From a virus, in the IMG/VR virus record IMGVR_UViG_3300043772_001507, positions 1 through 20,929 of that record: a stretch of 20,929 nucleotides of DNA. The stretch is one strand, 5' to 3'. The notes beneath the pieces were generated by a model. It was given only the letters and a program-made list of their open reading frames with translations. It ran no database searches and had not been told where the DNA came from. The position numbers were made by a program, and so were the translations under genes. Shown here in pieces: positions 6,508-12,759 of the stretch. Numbering within the stretch: the first letter of the stretch is position 1; each line of letters starts with the position of its first letter.

Positions 6508-6651
6508 AAAAGATGATAAATGACTTTATCAGGAATCTCGTCCTCAGACTTCACACACCATTAGAGAGTTGGGTATTTCTACCTATCCTTACTGTGTACC
6601 CTTGCGACACGTCTCTCCACGCTTGCCATTCTACGCCTTGTATCATCTTTT
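6508..6651 (-). ncRNA. Stem-closed spacer RNA, 11-bp terminal stem
   Basis: AAAAGATGATA at one end pairs perfectly with TATCATCTTTT at the other (6508-6518 with 6641-6651). The element fills the gap between tRNA-Leu (3' end 6653) and tRNA-Arg (5' end 6501). Internal pairs include GAGAG/CTCTC, GGGTA/TACCC, GTGT/ACAC and AGGA/TCCT; two of these interleave like a pseudoknot. It contains CTGAGGA, which fits one half of a hammerhead core, but the GAAA partner is missing. A plus-strand ORF across it is an artefact. Confidence 0.5.
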
Positions 6652-6701
6652 GTACTTGGAGCGGGACTTGAACCCGCACGGGCAATTGCCCACAAGATTT
6701 T

Positions 6702-7396
6702 CTTACCACTATAGTTTTCACTACCACTTTCGTGTTTGTGGTCTGGACTATACCTTAACCAATATCAAACGACTTAGGTTCTCCGTGTCTAGTCTCTACA
6801 CCTTCCTAATTTCTTAGGCTTGGCTCGGTATTCCCATTTTACAGGGTTCACCGAATTTACGGAGTTCTACTCAAAGAGTTTCCCCTCTGGCACTCATATT
6901 TTTTCCCCGATAATTATCGGTGAATGAATGACAGTTAGGACATAACAATTGTATATTTTCAATTCTATTATCAAACCTATTTCCATTCACATGATGAAGT
7001 TCTAATGGGATTTTATCTCCTAACCATTCAATACACCCACAAATCTCACAAATGTGTTCCTTATAACCTAACTTTAACAACTGTTTTTTCAATTGAAAAG
7101 TGGATATAGGTAAACCACTCGAATATGTGGAGTGTTCAACTAATTTACTTGAGATGTCTTTTTGTTTAGACCATTTTTTACCTTTATTCCACAACATTCC
7201 GTGAAAATGTGAGGTATCAATCTCAAATTTTTTAATTCTTGTCTTGATGTTTTCGTAATTCCCCCCAGCCTCTTTAAGACCTAATTTTTGTAAAACTTGT
7301 CTTATTGAACCAGATTCCTTCACTATCAGTTCTAAACTTTCTTTTGTATACTTCTTATTCATATTTATAAATATAAACGGAATACAAAAAAGATTT
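6702..7396 (-). ncRNA. Group I self-splicing intron in tRNA-Leu(UAA)
   Basis: 695 nt. P1: exon ACTT plus intron AAA pairs with TTTGAGT (6869-6875), with a U-G pair at the 5' splice site. P3: CTCCGT (6859-6864) with ACGGAG (6781-6786). P4: CGGT/ACCG. P5: CCC/GGG. P6: CCTAA/TTAGG. P7: GACTA (6790-6794) with TAGTC (6746-6750). P8: AACC/GGTT. P9 hairpins carry two GAAA tetraloops (CAC GAAA GTG and TAGT GAAA ACTA). The terminal G at 6702 precedes the 3' exon. The core string GAGCCAAGCC is as in cyanobacterial tRNA-Leu introns. An HNH gene fills the P1 loop. Complete, and likely active. Confidence 0.93.
6871..7362 (-). CDS. HNH homing endonuclease inside the intron
   Basis: 163 aa starting at MNKKYTK; the longer reading frame upstream is tRNA exon sequence. 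The N-terminal part (6-52) resembles the DNA-binding repeat of phage HNH enzymes (SIRQVLQKLGLKEAGGNY). The nuclease has CEIC (105-108), LHHVNGN (122-128), the downstream NRIENIQLL helix and CPNC (141-144), a complete zinc-bound HNH site. It cuts DNA, presumably an intronless tRNA-Leu allele, so that the intron is copied in. The ORF lies in the P1 loop and its TGA stop overlaps the internal guide strand, so RNA splicing and protein coding share bases. No promoter of its own is visible. Confidence 0.92.
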   Translation of the reverse strand: MNKKYTKESLELIVKESGSIRQVLQKLGLKEAGGNYENIKTRIKKFEIDTSHFHGMLWNKGKKWSKQKDISSKLVEHSTYSSGLPISTFQLKKQLLKLGYKEHICEICGCIEWLGDKIPLELHHVNGNRFDNRIENIQLLCPNCHSFTDNYRGKNMSARGETL

Positions 7397-7431
7397 AAGT
7401 CTGGCGTGTCTACCAATTCCACCATCCAAGC

Positions 7432-7536
7432 TTATGGGGTTGAGAAGTCCTCTGTGTTGTAAGACAGTAGCCCGAATCACTTAATCTTATTTAATCCTGT
7501 TCCTTTCTCAAGAGAACAACACAATATTCTTTATAA
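7432..7536 (-). other. Leader of RNA locus 1
   Basis: Untranslated leader between the boxA-like site and tRNA-Leu. TGTTC/GAACA encloses CTCTTGAG; further on, GGG/CCC encloses CTGT/ACAG (8-nt loop CTTACAAC) and GAG/CTC hairpins. No ORF. Possibly an antitermination or processing leader. Confidence 0.35.
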
Positions 7537-7554
7537 CCAATATGTCAATGAACT
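7537..7554 (-). promoter_or_regulatory. boxA-like element
   Basis: AGTTCATTGACATATTGG on the minus strand, starting 12 nt downstream of the -7 element of promoter 7567-7597. Its core GTTCATTGACA matches 8 of 11 bases of the E. coli boxA core GCTCTTTAACA. Two near-copies precede other tRNAs (17855 and 19255). In rRNA leaders boxA binds NusB/S10 for antitermination. Confidence 0.5.
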
Positions 7555-7566
7555 AATTTTCTTTTT

Positions 7567-7597
7567 CAAAGTTAAAAATAAAAAACCAAAATGTCAA
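7567..7597 (-). promoter_or_regulatory. Bacteroidetes-type promoter for RNA locus 1
   Basis: TTGACAT with its TTG at 7597-7595, a 20-nt spacer, then TAACTTTG (7574-7567), a full match to TTG-N19-21-TAnnTTTG. It directs minus-strand transcription into the boxA-like site, leader and tRNA-Leu. Confidence 0.8.
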
Positions 7598-7619
7598 TTA
7601 TTTTTAAAACTTTTTTTTG

Positions 7620-7700
7620 TAGTCAGGACAGGATTCGAACCTGTGTAATTTCATCTCAAGTCTAAGACTCGGAATTACTGTAACTGCCCAGCACCTGACT
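7620..7700 (-). ncRNA. tRNA-like RNA with extended anticodon arm
   Basis: Acceptor AGTCAGG/CCTGACT, TG, D-arm CTG GGCAGTTA CAG, T-arm ACAGG TTCGAAT CCTGT and discriminator A plus C-A are all good. The anticodon region is a long arm: GTAATT/AATTAC at its base and CGAGTC TTA GACTTG at its tip. If read as a tRNA, the 7-nt loop would be TCTTAGA, giving TTA (ochre) but with C33 instead of U33. Its 3' 27 nt equal those of the RNA at 5229. It lies upstream of the locus 1 promoter, so it would be transcribed with the SPFH gene. Confidence 0.5.
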
Positions 7701-7733
7701 TACTTTAATCTTTATTTTAAAGAGGGGGTGTTG

Positions 7734-7749
7734 TTAACGATTCACCCCC
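7734..7749 (-). terminator. GC-rich hairpin after SPFH gene
   Basis: GGGGGTG on the transcribed strand can pair with CACCCCC (7743-7749 with 7734-7740). The intervening span reads TTAAC-type sequence and the following bases are TCTTTAAAAT, a poor U-tract. It lies 10 nt after the SPFH stop codon. It may be a weak terminator, leaving some read-through into the tRNA-like RNA. Confidence 0.4.
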
Positions 7750-7758
7750 CATTAACTT

Positions 7759-8706
7759 TTATTTAATGTTTAGGAATGTTCCGCCACCACTAGTAACAGT
7801 AGTAGGTAATTTACCATCCCATTTTTGTGCCTTTAAGAACTCAACATATAAAGGTGTAATCTCTTTTTGTTTAAGTTTCATAGTTAAGGCTGCTGCCTGT
7901 GCGTCAATTACTGATTTAGCAGAATCACCTTTTGCTATCGCAATTTTTTCTTGTGCTTCGGCTTCCGCCACTAACTTTCTTTGCATCGCCGCCTGTGCCT
8001 CTTGTACCGCCTTTGTCTTACCCTCAATTGCTTGTTGTAATGATTTAGGTGGGATGATATTAGTTCTTAACTGAGAAACAGTAAACCATTTAGACACTCT
8101 CTTATTACATTCTGTAATGATTGCCGATTCAAACTCTTCTCGTTTATTAAAAATTGCATCAACATCCCAACGGTTTGCTACATCATTAACAGATGAAACG
8201 ATTGCGTTCTTTAACCAACCCTGTTCCACTTCTTTAATATCTAAACGAAGGTTAACGAACATATCACCAATCGCATCTTCCCTAAGTGAATAGTTAAAGG
8301 AAGGTTTAATAGTTGCTGCAAATCCACCTTTAGTAATTACGGTTTGTGCATCGTATTCGATATGTTGTTGATACAATGGGAACTCTTTAACTTGTTCTGT
8401 CCAATCATTGTAAACTACCCAACCAGTCTTATACTGATAACTAGAAACCCCTCGTTCCGATCCAGTAAGGTTAACTTTTAAACCTTTGTTACCTGCATCG
8501 ATTCTCTCAATCGCAAATGGTTGTATCAATGCAACCAAAAAGGATAAAACTAAAACCCCAATAGGTTTAACTAACCATTTTGGGTTAAAATTTTCACTAT
8601 CATCACCCCATCGATTTTTTCCTGTAATATACATTACATCTTTTGTTGTAAACGCAATGAATACTGCAGATACTAACCCAATAATAAAAATAATAAATCC
8701 AATCAT
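7759..8706 (-). CDS. SPFH/Band 7 (prohibitin-stomatin-like) membrane protein
   Basis: 315 aa. Two N-terminal hydrophobic segments (about 1-22 and 46-65) anchor it. The SPFH domain follows (about 67-215), with typical elements GNKGLKVNL, a long beta region, and RTNIIPPKSLQQAIEGK. Next is an Ala/Glu/Lys-rich coiled coil (about 226-285: AQAAMQRKLVAEAEAQEKIAIAKGDS) that drives ring assembly in this family. Related proteins organise membrane microdomains and control FtsH-type proteases. In a phage it may protect or remodel the host membrane (inference). Coupled by a 4-nt overlap to the small membrane gene upstream. Confidence 0.88.
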   Translation of the reverse strand: MIGFIIFIIGLVSAVFIAFTTKDVMYITGKNRWGDDSENFNPKWLVKPIGVLVLSFLVALIQPFAIERIDAGNKGLKVNLTGSERGVSSYQYKTGWVVYNDWTEQVKEFPLYQQHIEYDAQTVITKGGFAATIKPSFNYSLREDAIGDMFVNLRLDIKEVEQGWLKNAIVSSVNDVANRWDVDAIFNKREEFESAIITECNKRVSKWFTVSQLRTNIIPPKSLQQAIEGKTKAVQEAQAAMQRKLVAEAEAQEKIAIAKGDSAKSVIDAQAAALTMKLKQKEITPLYVEFLKAQKWDGKLPTTVTSGGGTFLNIK

Positions 8707-8891
8707 TTTGTTTTGTTTTTAAATAAAATACTTGCGGTTATGTCTCCTAAATATATAAGGACTCCTACCAACCCGACAAACCCTAAAAGTTGGAGGTACC
8801 CGTTAACTTCTCTACTTACGATATACTCACCGTAAAGTGATGTGATTACAATAAATCCTAACCACATTAAACTTAATTTAAAATACTTCAT
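8703..8891 (-). CDS. Small two-span membrane protein
   Basis: 62 aa. Hydrophobic segments at about 5-22 (LSLMWLGFIVITSLYG) and 33-56 (LQLLGFVGLVGVLIYLG), with basic ends. It precedes and overlaps the SPFH gene (ATGA), so the two are coupled and may act together. A good promoter lies 15 nt upstream. No family recognised. Confidence 0.7.
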   Translation of the reverse strand: MKYFKLSLMWLGFIVITSLYGEYIVSREVNGYLQLLGFVGLVGVLIYLGDITASILFKNKTK

Positions 8892-8905
8892 ATTGTTTTT
8901 TTTTA

Positions 8906-8936
8906 CAAATTTAATAATTTATTTATTAAAAACCAA
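8906..8936 (-). promoter_or_regulatory. Bacteroidetes-type promoter for small membrane protein/SPFH
   Basis: TTG (8936-8934), 20-nt spacer, TAAATTTG (8913-8906), full match to TTG-N20-TAnnTTTG. It overlaps the end of the upstream gene at 8926-9264 and starts the membrane-protein operon. Confidence 0.7.
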
Positions 8937-9264
8937 ATTTATTTTTATTTTCAGATAAAAAATAACAATCTATTAAATCATAGATTACCCCATTTGTAGA
9001 TTCTATAATAATTTGTGGTTGGATTGCAATGTATCTTTCTTCACCATTCGGTACAGGTTTTTCCATAGTTTTTGTACCTTTAACCGAATGATCCGCAACA
9101 TATGTCAAAGAATTTTGTGTATCCTCATCAAAAATAAATGACTGATTAACTTTTATAGATTTAACAATACCTTTGGTTCTACCATATTTACTTTTATAGA
9201 TAAATTCTTTACCCACATATAAATCATTAAAGGCATCTATTAATAGATTTAAATTTTTTTCCAT
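8926..9264 (-). CDS. Unknown protein
   Basis: 112 aa, soluble, beta-rich composition (VGKEFIYKSKYGRTKGIVKSI, then ERYIAIQPQIIIES). No recognised motif. The last codons overlap the promoter of the next gene. It is separated by 5 nt from the RlpA-like gene upstream, so probably in the same transcript. Confidence 0.6.
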   Translation of the reverse strand: MEKNLNLLIDAFNDLYVGKEFIYKSKYGRTKGIVKSIKVNQSFIFDEDTQNSLTYVADHSVKGTKTMEKPVPNGEERYIAIQPQIIIESTNGVIYDLIDCYFLSENKNKFGF

Positions 9265-9269
9265 TTAAA

Positions 9270-9632
9270 TTAAATTTTTTTAACTATAACTTTAATAGTT
9301 CCGACATTCTTTTTAGATATTTTCTCAAAACTAGTTAAACTTAAATCAATATGTCTACTACCACCATTACTCACATCAGTTATCTCAACAATATCAATTT
9401 TCCTATTAGTGATATTAGTGACTATTAACGAACTACCATTAACTATATTCCCATTATTTAATTTACCAACCTTTAGATTTAAATCTTTAATTAAATCCCT
9501 ACTTACTGCGGCAGTTGAATGTTTCCTATAAACTTTTTTGTGTTTGCTTGTATCATACCAAGTTGCTCTACATCGATATTCTTTTGATTGTATCATAAAC
9601 ATCGATAAAGATAACAATAAAATATTAATCAT
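9270..9632 (-). CDS. RlpA-like double-psi beta-barrel protein, secreted
   Basis: 120 aa. Residues 1-16 are a hydrophobic signal-like segment (MINILLLSLSMFMIQS). The rest follows the RlpA/expansin barrel pattern: ATWYDTSKHKK (about 23), TAA (40-42), VGKLNNGNIV, VTNITNRKIDIVEITDV, then HIDLSLTSFEKI and GTIKVIV. RlpA proteins bind or cut denuded peptidoglycan. The acidic and glycine residues of active RlpA are only partly kept (EITDVSNGGSRHIDLS), so it may bind rather than cut. A role at the host cell wall, in lysis or exclusion, is inference. Its start overlaps the upstream small gene by 8 nt. Confidence 0.7.
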   Translation of the reverse strand: MINILLLSLSMFMIQSKEYRCRATWYDTSKHKKVYRKHSTAAVSRDLIKDLNLKVGKLNNGNIVNGSSLIVTNITNRKIDIVEITDVSNGGSRHIDLSLTSFEKISKKNVGTIKVIVKKI

Positions 9633-9777
9633 ATAATTTCTTATGTTTTACTTTTCTAGAATATAAATTCTTAGGTGTTTCTGATCTAGAAACAAAACGA
9701 CCATCAAAAAATCCTGCCTCAATTTGTTGTTGCCTTATCTGAGTTCTTTTCATTTTATGTTGATCATATTTTTTCAT
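9625..9777 (-). CDS. Small basic unknown protein
   Basis: 50 aa, rich in Lys, Arg and Gln (MKKYDQHKMKRTQIRQQQIE). Both ends overlap neighbours: its ATG shares ATGA with the stop of the upstream gene, and its stop lies inside the start region of the RlpA-like gene. Tight coupling on both sides argues it is real. No family recognised; a basic peptide of this kind could bind nucleic acid. Confidence 0.6.
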   Translation of the reverse strand: MKKYDQHKMKRTQIRQQQIEAGFFDGRFVSRSETPKNLYSRKVKHKKLYD

Positions 9778-9974
9778 TGTAATCTACTATAAATTTTAAA
9801 AGATATAAAAAATAAATCTATATATAAAAAATTTTTACTAAAATTAATACTAAATAATGAATTATCCAAAGGTTTATTGAAAAAATCACCATCATAATGG
9901 AATAAATGGAGTACAAATCCATTCCAACTACTCCATTCACTACAAAAGAATATAATATTATTTACCTTCATCAT
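9774..9974 (-). CDS. Small aromatic-rich unknown protein
   Basis: 66 aa, unusually rich in Phe, Ile and Asn, with no clear membrane helix. It starts at an ATGATG inside the 3' end of the upstream gene (17-nt overlap) and ends in ATGA with the next gene. The overlaps support it, but composition is close to that of AT-rich noncoding sequence, so it could be spurious. Confidence 0.4.
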   Translation of the reverse strand: MMKVNNIIFFCSEWSSWNGFVLHLFHYDGDFFNKPLDNSLFSINFSKNFLYIDLFFISFKIYSRLQ

Positions 9975-10560
9975 CTATATTTAATTCACATTTAATTTTA
10001 TTAGAAGAATTATCTTTTCTATGTGTGAAATGGGTATGAGAATCAACTGTCATAGTATTTCTATTAGGATTTTTCTTCCACCTTTCATGTCTTATAACTT
10101 GTACCATATCAAACGCCATTCTACAACTATCATCAACAGATGGATGATGTATACCCCAAGAACCATTACTATTCATAGTTGTATCATTTATTAAAACATT
10201 ACGAGGTTGTATCAACATTTGATCTACATTATCTCTCATTCTATGATACCTAGAATAATCTGTACTTAACTTAACGTCTTTAATTGGTTTCCATTCCTTT
10301 TCATCACACCAATGTCCAGTTTCTTTACTAACAGAACCATTAATTAACGCCTTACCATCTTTAATCTCTAATATCTCACCTTGTGGTGTCCTATCACCTA
10401 CTTCTGGTTCTTTATTAGGTCTACACACATCCTCCAAATACCTTTCAAACGTTGGGTGATCTTTAATTACAGTAAATTGCCCAATACCTACTCTAGAATA
10501 AAAATCTAGTGCCTGTTGTACTAACCAAAGTTGTTCATCTGTTAATTCTAATCTATTCAT
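9958..10560 (-). CDS. Unknown phage protein
   Basis: 200 aa. It begins with a helical segment (LTDEQLWLVQQALDFYSRVGIGQF) of a type common in T4-like phage hypothetical proteins. Residues about 50-80 (VGDRTPQGEILEIKDGKALING) look like a small beta domain, and the tail is polar. No catalytic motif recognised. Overlaps the upstream gene by 8 nt. Confidence 0.65.
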   Translation of the reverse strand: MNRLELTDEQLWLVQQALDFYSRVGIGQFTVIKDHPTFERYLEDVCRPNKEPEVGDRTPQGEILEIKDGKALINGSVSKETGHWCDEKEWKPIKDVKLSTDYSRYHRMRDNVDQMLIQPRNVLINDTTMNSNGSWGIHHPSVDDSCRMAFDMVQVIRHERWKKNPNRNTMTVDSHTHFTHRKDNSSNKIKCELNIDDEGK

Positions 10561-10939
10561 CTGTTTTATTTTTTAAATATTGTTTAACATACTCATATGT
10601 AGATTCAAATGAAAAACATATAGGGTTACCATTCTCATCTTTTGCCCCATATGCCTTCATAGGATCCGCGTCATGAATTAAATTACCATATGTATCAAAT
10701 ACAGGTAACCTACTCCAATCTTTAGATCCCCATTCATTCTCAAACATAAACCAATTTATCCAGTCTACACCTTCTTCCGTAAAATTAGAAGTTAAGAAAC
10801 TATCTACTATCATAGAAACATTTTCTTCTAATTTATATTTACCTTCTAAAAAATCAAACCCCATTTGATATAATTCTCTAAAATCATCATTTAATTTTTT
10901 ATACGGCATTAATACACTTAAAAATTCTTCGTATGTCAT
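10553..10939 (-). CDS. Unknown acidic phage protein
   Basis: 128 aa, acidic and aromatic-rich, with WINWFMFENEWGSKDWSRLPVF in the middle. It resembles a recurrent small phage protein type whose function I do not know. Overlaps the upstream gene by 4 nt (ATGA) and the downstream gene by 8 nt. Confidence 0.65.
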   Translation of the reverse strand: MTYEEFLSVLMPYKKLNDDFRELYQMGFDFLEGKYKLEENVSMIVDSFLTSNFTEEGVDWINWFMFENEWGSKDWSRLPVFDTYGNLIHDADPMKAYGAKDENGNPICFSFESTYEYVKQYLKNKTDE

Positions 10940-11226
10940 ATTAATTTTGTTTTTAATAATATTTTTTCTTCTCCATCTTTATTTCTTTCAATAGACTCAA
11001 TAACTAAACCTTTTAAGTCTTTATGTATATACCCCATATCCATACCCACACTAACGTAAGGTCCACCTGACGGATCAATTGCATCGTAATTTAAAAAATT
11101 ACCTTCATCATCCACATTGAATAGGTATCTGTAGTAATCACCACCCTTCATTTCGAAAGAATCACCTTCCCTAATGAAAAGTATTTCGTTACCGTATCTG
11201 TTTATAAATCTATATTCCATTTTCAT
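10936..11226 (-). CDS. Unknown small protein
   Basis: 96 aa. Acidic, with short beta-type segments (EYRFINRYGNEILFIREGDSFEM; then KGLVIESIERNKDGEEKILL). No recognised family. Overlaps the 3' end of the 11210-11485 gene by 17 nt and couples to the next gene through ATGA. Confidence 0.6.
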   Translation of the reverse strand: MKMEYRFINRYGNEILFIREGDSFEMKGGDYYRYLFNVDDEGNFLNYDAIDPSGGPYVSVGMDMGYIHKDLKGLVIESIERNKDGEEKILLKTKLI

Positions 11227-11485
11227 TTGTTTTTTCTACCATTTCATAAGTTAATTCAAAAATATCTGGTTTGCAAGGATAAAATTCACCTTTAACCCCT
11301 TTGATAACATAATCACCCCAAGACAATTCCATTTTACCTTCTAATGTGTTAATGAAATGTCTTAAATTATTTTCATCGCCGCTTACTATTAAATTATCAC
11401 CTAACATTTCATACACTTGTTCAATGTTATCAGATACCCATTGAATTGCTTCAATCTCTACTGGTTTTTTTCTATAAGTTACCAT
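11210..11485 (-). CDS. Phage protein of the KKPVxIEAIQW family
   Basis: 91 aa from the start MVTYRKK, 1 nt after the upstream stop; an earlier in-frame ATG would overlap that gene by 56 nt. Conserved blocks KKPVEIEAIQW (N-terminus) and WGDYVIKGVKGEFYPCKPDIFELTYE (C-terminus, residues about 57-82) match a family found in very many tailed phages. Function unknown. Confidence 0.75.
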   Translation of the reverse strand: MVTYRKKPVEIEAIQWVSDNIEQVYEMLGDNLIVSGDENNLRHFINTLEGKMELSWGDYVIKGVKGEFYPCKPDIFELTYEMVEKTNENGI

Positions 11486-11486
11486 A

Positions 11487-11867
11487 TTATTTATTTTTAA
11501 ATTTTTCATATTCTTCATCACAAAGAGTTCTGTGCCAACCAATATCAGTTCTTAACTTACCAGGTTTTCCTGTCTCTTCACATATCTCATAACTTTTTCT
11601 TTCTGCCTCAGTTATTCTATTAAAGATTTCATCAGTTCCACCATTAATATAAAATCTAAGTCCGCCAAATTTTTCTTTAACTTGACAAGTTTGTTTATCC
11701 CAACCCAAAGTTATTAAATCTTCAATTAATTCCTTGATCAACTCAAACCAACCATTATTTACATCAAAAAAGTTACAATCAGTAATAGGTTGTCTATCCG
11801 AATAAAAACCGTTTTCTAATCCCCCAATGGAAACTAAAAATTCATTCATTTGTTCATTAGTCATCAT
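11487..11867 (-). CDS. Unknown conserved phage protein
   Basis: 126 aa. The centre VKEKFGGLRFYI and the Cys-containing C-terminus (ICEETGKPG...WHRTLCDEEY) are hallmarks of a widespread phage family that may bind a metal through its cysteines. Function unknown. It sits 1 nt before the next gene. Confidence 0.7.
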   Translation of the reverse strand: MMTNEQMNEFLVSIGGLENGFYSDRQPITDCNFFDVNNGWFELIKELIEDLITLGWDKQTCQVKEKFGGLRFYINGGTDEIFNRITEAERKSYEICEETGKPGKLRTDIGWHRTLCDEEYEKFKNK

Positions 11868-11911
11868 ATTTTTTATTTAAAGTTAATGATTTTATTCATC
11901 TTTGTCAAATT

Positions 11912-12379
11912 CTAACCAAATATAAATGGTAGAAAATATTTTACAGATTCCACAATTACTACTGTCTTATTTTGATTTACTAAAATAACTCTGATAGGTT
12001 TAGGTTGACGTTGTTCGGATTCAATCATAACTTGTCGACAAGATCCACAAGGTGCAATTATTGAGTCGATGGGAATTAGATCACCCTTAGCAACAATACA
12101 TATAGTTTCAATAGAAACATTCGGATAATTCGCACCAACATAAAATAAAGCCACTCTTTCCGCGCATAATCCTGATGGATAAGCAATATTTTCCTGATTA
12201 TTACCAACAACAATTTCCCCGTTTTCAAGCCTTATTGATGCACCAACTTTAAAATTACTATAAGGGGCATAGGCATTGTCCATACCACTTATTGCCTTTT
12301 CGACTAATAATATATCATCATTATATAATAATTCTACCGAATCAATTAATTTATAATTAAATTTAAATTCTTTATCCAT
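11912..12379 (-). CDS. Cytidine deaminase
   Basis: 155 aa from MDKEFKF, chosen because it lies 1 nt after the upstream stop. Zinc site GLCAERVAL (C72-A-E74) plus PCGSCRQ (110-116, C111 and C114), the three-cysteine form found in tetrameric Bacillus-type enzymes. N-terminal APYSNFKVGASI (38-49) is the usual substrate loop. Converts (deoxy)cytidine to (deoxy)uridine and so feeds nucleotide salvage during phage DNA synthesis. There is a 44-nt gap to the downstream gene. Confidence 0.93.
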   Translation of the reverse strand: MDKEFKFNYKLIDSVELLYNDDILLVEKAISGMDNAYAPYSNFKVGASIRLENGEIVVGNNQENIAYPSGLCAERVALFYVGANYPNVSIETICIVAKGDLIPIDSIIAPCGSCRQVMIESEQRQPKPIRVILVNQNKTVVIVESVKYFLPFIFG

Positions 12380-12380
12380 T

Positions 12381-12662
12381 TTATTTATTTTTGTCAAATT
12401 CATCTGAACTATCATATAAACCGTTTTCTTGATCCAATCTCATAATTTCAGATAGATGAAACTCTTGATCCCTCTTCAAATTAATCCCATGATCTAATCC
12501 AGAAATAAAATCACCCTTTTCCCAACCAAAAGAACCCTCAGATAAATAAAGTCCTAAAACAATACCTATCTCATTTCCTATATCAGAAGAATCCCCATCA
12601 TTATATGGTAGGTTAGATAACCTTTCAGAAATTTCTTTACAAACTAATAAAAAATCACTCAT
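12381..12662 (-). CDS. Unknown acidic protein
   Basis: 93 aa, acidic, helical ends with a Gly/Asp/Ser-rich middle (LPYNDGDSSDIGNEIGIVLGLYLSEGSFGWEKGDFISGLDHG). No recognised family. Directly upstream of cytidine deaminase, 1-nt gap. Confidence 0.65.
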   Translation of the reverse strand: MSDFLLVCKEISERLSNLPYNDGDSSDIGNEIGIVLGLYLSEGSFGWEKGDFISGLDHGINLKRDQEFHLSEIMRLDQENGLYDSSDEFDKNK

Positions 12663-12665
12663 ATC

Positions 12666-12758
12666 TTAATTAAAATTTCTACCACAATTAATCATAGCGT
12701 TAATTTTTTCTTTTTCTAAAAAATTAATGTAATTAATTAATTTTTTTAATGTTTTCAT
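12666..12758 (-). CDS. Tiny basic ORF
   Basis: 30 aa (MKTLKKLINYINFLEK...), basic and helical. It fits exactly between two genes: its ATG follows the upstream stop by 1 nt, and its stop is 3 nt before the next ATG. That spacing matches neighbouring genes and supports translation. It could also be a leader or spacer. Confidence 0.4.
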   Translation of the reverse strand: MKTLKKLINYINFLEKEKINAMINCGRNFN

Positions 12759-12759
12759 A

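Larger units (their letters stand above)
6653..7431 (-). tRNA. tRNA-Leu(TAA), split by group I intron
   Basis: Exons 7431-7397 and 6701-6653 join to an 84-nt class II tRNA. Acceptor GCTTGGA/TCCAAGT (G1-U72), D-arm GTG GAATTGGTAGA CAC, anticodon loop CTT^AAAA (anticodon TAA, ^ = intron), variable arm GGGCAATTGCCC, T-arm GCGGG TTCAAGT CCCGC, discriminator A followed by C-A. The anticodon stem CCAGA/TCTTG has one C-T mismatch. The intron sits between U34 and A35, the position of the well-known cyanobacterial and plastid tRNA-Leu(UAA) intron. Confidence 0.92.

Noticed and set aside
6508-6651. Hammerhead ribozyme suggested by CTGAGGA
   Set aside because: The second core segment GAAA and the stem I-III arrangement are missing.
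6569-6817. Plus-strand ORF of 82 codons
   Set aside because: It crosses the tRNA-Leu 3' exon and the group I intron core; opposite to all transcription signals and without promoter or family similarity.
7363-7425. N-terminal extension of the HNH gene starting in tRNA sequence
   Set aside because: These codons are the tRNA-Leu 5' exon and the intron 5' end; the start at 7362 gives the family's usual N-terminus.
4860-7560. CRISPR array suggested by repeated short motifs
   Set aside because: The repeats are tRNA T-arms at irregular distances; no constant repeat/spacer periodicity and no cas genes.
7620-7700. Ochre-suppressor tRNA (UUA anticodon) implying TAA recoding
   Set aside because: U33 is replaced by C, the arm is not a normal anticodon arm, and genes here end normally at TAA, TAG and TGA.
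4876-7700. tmRNA gene
   Set aside because: tRNA-like ends occur, but there is no tag reading frame ending in an ALAA-type sequence, no G3-U70 pair in those ends, and no standard pseudoknot series.
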